DNA from: an uncultured Flavobacteriaceae bacterium
GTDB lineage: Bacteria > Bacteroidota > Bacteroidia > Flavobacteriales > Flavobacteriaceae
Assembly: GCA_905479625.1 (NCBI GenBank)
Contig: CAJQNF010000031.1
Span: 1 to 63,540 of the forward strand
DNA length: 63,540 bases
Reading direction: 5' to 3'
Shown here: positions 62,700 to 63,540 of the stretch, piece by piece
Layout of the letters: each line of letters opens with the position of its first letter
Position numbering within the stretch: the stretch's first letter is position 1
Notes under the pieces: generated by a model
What the model was told of the DNA's origin: nothing
The model's database searches: none
What the model saw: the letters and a program-made list of their open reading frames with translations, nothing else
Position numbers and translations under genes: made by a program

Positions 62700-62880
62700 T
62701 TTAATTAATGCACTCTAACGGTTTGTAAATGTTTAGTTGTGTAGTTAAGCAACTAATTTAGTAAACAAAAACTAGCAATAAAAAATTCCCAAGGGATTTT
62801 CCAAATAAGCACATATCAAAGCAATTAACCTGCTTACCGATAGGCAGGTTATACACACTGTTGTGTGTAGTATTTCGTAG
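62700..62880 (-). repeat. Cassette-type intergenic repeat (copy C)
   Basis: Plus strand contains CTCTAACGG, GCAACTAATTTAGTAAAC, ACTAGCAATAAAAAATTCCC and AGCAATTAACCTGC, then a perfect AACCTGC/GGCAGGTT-type arm and ACACTGTTGTGTGTAG. On the minus strand the distal end reads CCGTTAGAG, one base off GTTRRRY. Fills the 188-bp gap. Confidence 0.55.
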
Positions 62881-62882
62881 TA

Positions 62883-63540
62883 TTAATAGCCAGCTAGTTT
62901 TATTATTTCATTCGGCATAAGGTGGCTTAACTCTAGAATACTTTTTCCTGATTTTTTCATGGCTTGTCTCGCTAAAAAATTTCCAGTTCGATATCCTATA
63001 TATGTTCTTCCATCAGGATGCTCACCCATTACCCACTGAGCATAATCTGCATCAAGAGGAAGAGCCAATATCTCTTTTACCCAACTATCGGCCTCCTTAG
63101 GATAGGAGTTTACATCATTTATATTTCCTGTATATATTTCTGTAAAGGCAACGGCCAAACCTTCATTAACCATTGCATTAGGGATTCCATAACTAAATTT
63201 GTTGTCCTGAATTGCCCAACCTCGTGACAAGTGATGAAATTCGTGAAAAATTGTCGATTTGATACCCTGATATGTCGAATCAATTACGCCGCCTTTATAA
63301 TTATTTGATATTTGAACCAGAACAAGAGGTGGATAATTGGTTTCTGTTCTTCCAGTTACTCCATTCACAATATCAAGATTCCAATCTACATTTTCAACAA
63401 TAACTTTTATACTATCCGGTAGATTCGGCAAAAGATCGCGTACCTTCGCTTCTGAATTGCTTATCACTTCACGGATGTAAACTTTTTGCGATTCCGTAAA
63501 TTTGAGAGAGTCTTCTTGAAAGACAACATCTACCATTACT
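62883..63540 (-). CDS. DUF2268-like putative zinc protease (5' end cut by window)
   Basis: About 218 residues to the window edge; the frame is open upstream of the ATG at 63536. STIFHEFHHLSRGWAIQDN is an HExxH-like metal motif (HEFHH), and NAMVNEGLAVAFTEIY supplies a downstream Glu, as in DUF2268 proteins. The signal peptide or lipobox expected for this family would be outside the window. Proteolytic activity inferred only. Confidence 0.75.
   Translation of the reverse strand, partial: VMVDVVFQEDSLKFTESQKVYIREVISNSEAKVRDLLPNLPDSIKVIVENVDWNLDIVNGVTGRTETNYPPLVLVQISNNYKGGVIDSTYQGIKSTIFHEFHHLSRGWAIQDNKFSYGIPNAMVNEGLAVAFTEIYTGNINDVNSYPKEADSWVKEILALPLDADYAQWVMGEHPDGRTYIGYRTGNFLARQAMKKSGKSILELSHLMPNEIIKLAGY

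Noticed and set aside
1-63540. tRNA, rRNA, CRISPR, transposase, integrase or phage genes
   Set aside because: I looked for cloverleaf-like, spaced-repeat and recombinase-type sequences and saw none; a tool search would be needed to exclude diverged ones.

Overview
The window looks like a low-GC Flavobacteriia/Bacteroidota chromosome segment. Supporting signs are the AT-rich DNA, several TAnnTTTG-type -7 promoter boxes, many short lipoproteins with an SC or GC lipobox, and gene families typical of this group (DUF4345, VF530, SOUL, LytTR two-component pairs, DUF302, DUF5996, DUF2268-like). I saw no rRNA, tRNA, CRISPR array, phage module, transposase or integrase. Most genes lie on the minus strand.

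Positions 1-17,600 carry mostly single housekeeping or accessory genes: a truncated PqqB-like hydrolase, a ChrA-type transporter, a membrane protein/XRE regulator pair with a clear operator-like inverted repeat, a penicillin-acylase-family Ntn hydrolase, a bestrophin, DMT and TauE/SafE transporters, a NYN-LOTUS protein, a CPBP protease, a tightly packed VF530-TspO-small membrane protein operon, RlpA, a nitrilase and an SDR enzyme. Positions 17,787-23,242 hold two paralogous GT4-like glycosyltransferases. One of them is a 1397-residue protein fused to an unknown middle region and a C-terminal phosphodiester glycosidase domain.

Positions 23,600-32,000 hold a TMEM175-like channel, a GNAT enzyme, two aldo/keto reductases, an ECF sigma factor overlapping a membrane protein, and a VIT1-type metal transporter. 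Positions 32,006-38,182 look like a sulfur amino acid block. Cysteine dioxygenase and a group II PLP decarboxylase form a plus-strand pair (cysteine to cysteine sulfinate to hypotaurine is the likely route). A sodium/solute symporter is divergent from them, and a long Cys/Met-type PLP enzyme is convergent.

From about 41,000 to the end the architecture changes. Single, functionally unrelated genes (esterases, a methyltransferase, VOC, DUF302, an amidohydrolase, a phosphatase and others) are separated by a family of related AT-rich intergenic repeats of roughly 90-180 bp. These carry imperfect inverted arms and, in two clear cases, a GTTRRRY-type end. Several genes are broken (a DJ-1 frameshift, a beta-lactamase-type tail, an ankyrin-like tail, a lipoprotein leader). 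One gene, a CrtA-like monooxygenase at 60,944-61,672, is strikingly GC-rich and sits beside one of these repeats. The simplest inference is an integrase-less, integron-like cassette region or another repeat-mediated gene-capture system. That is the most interesting feature here, and it rests on my own alignments by eye.
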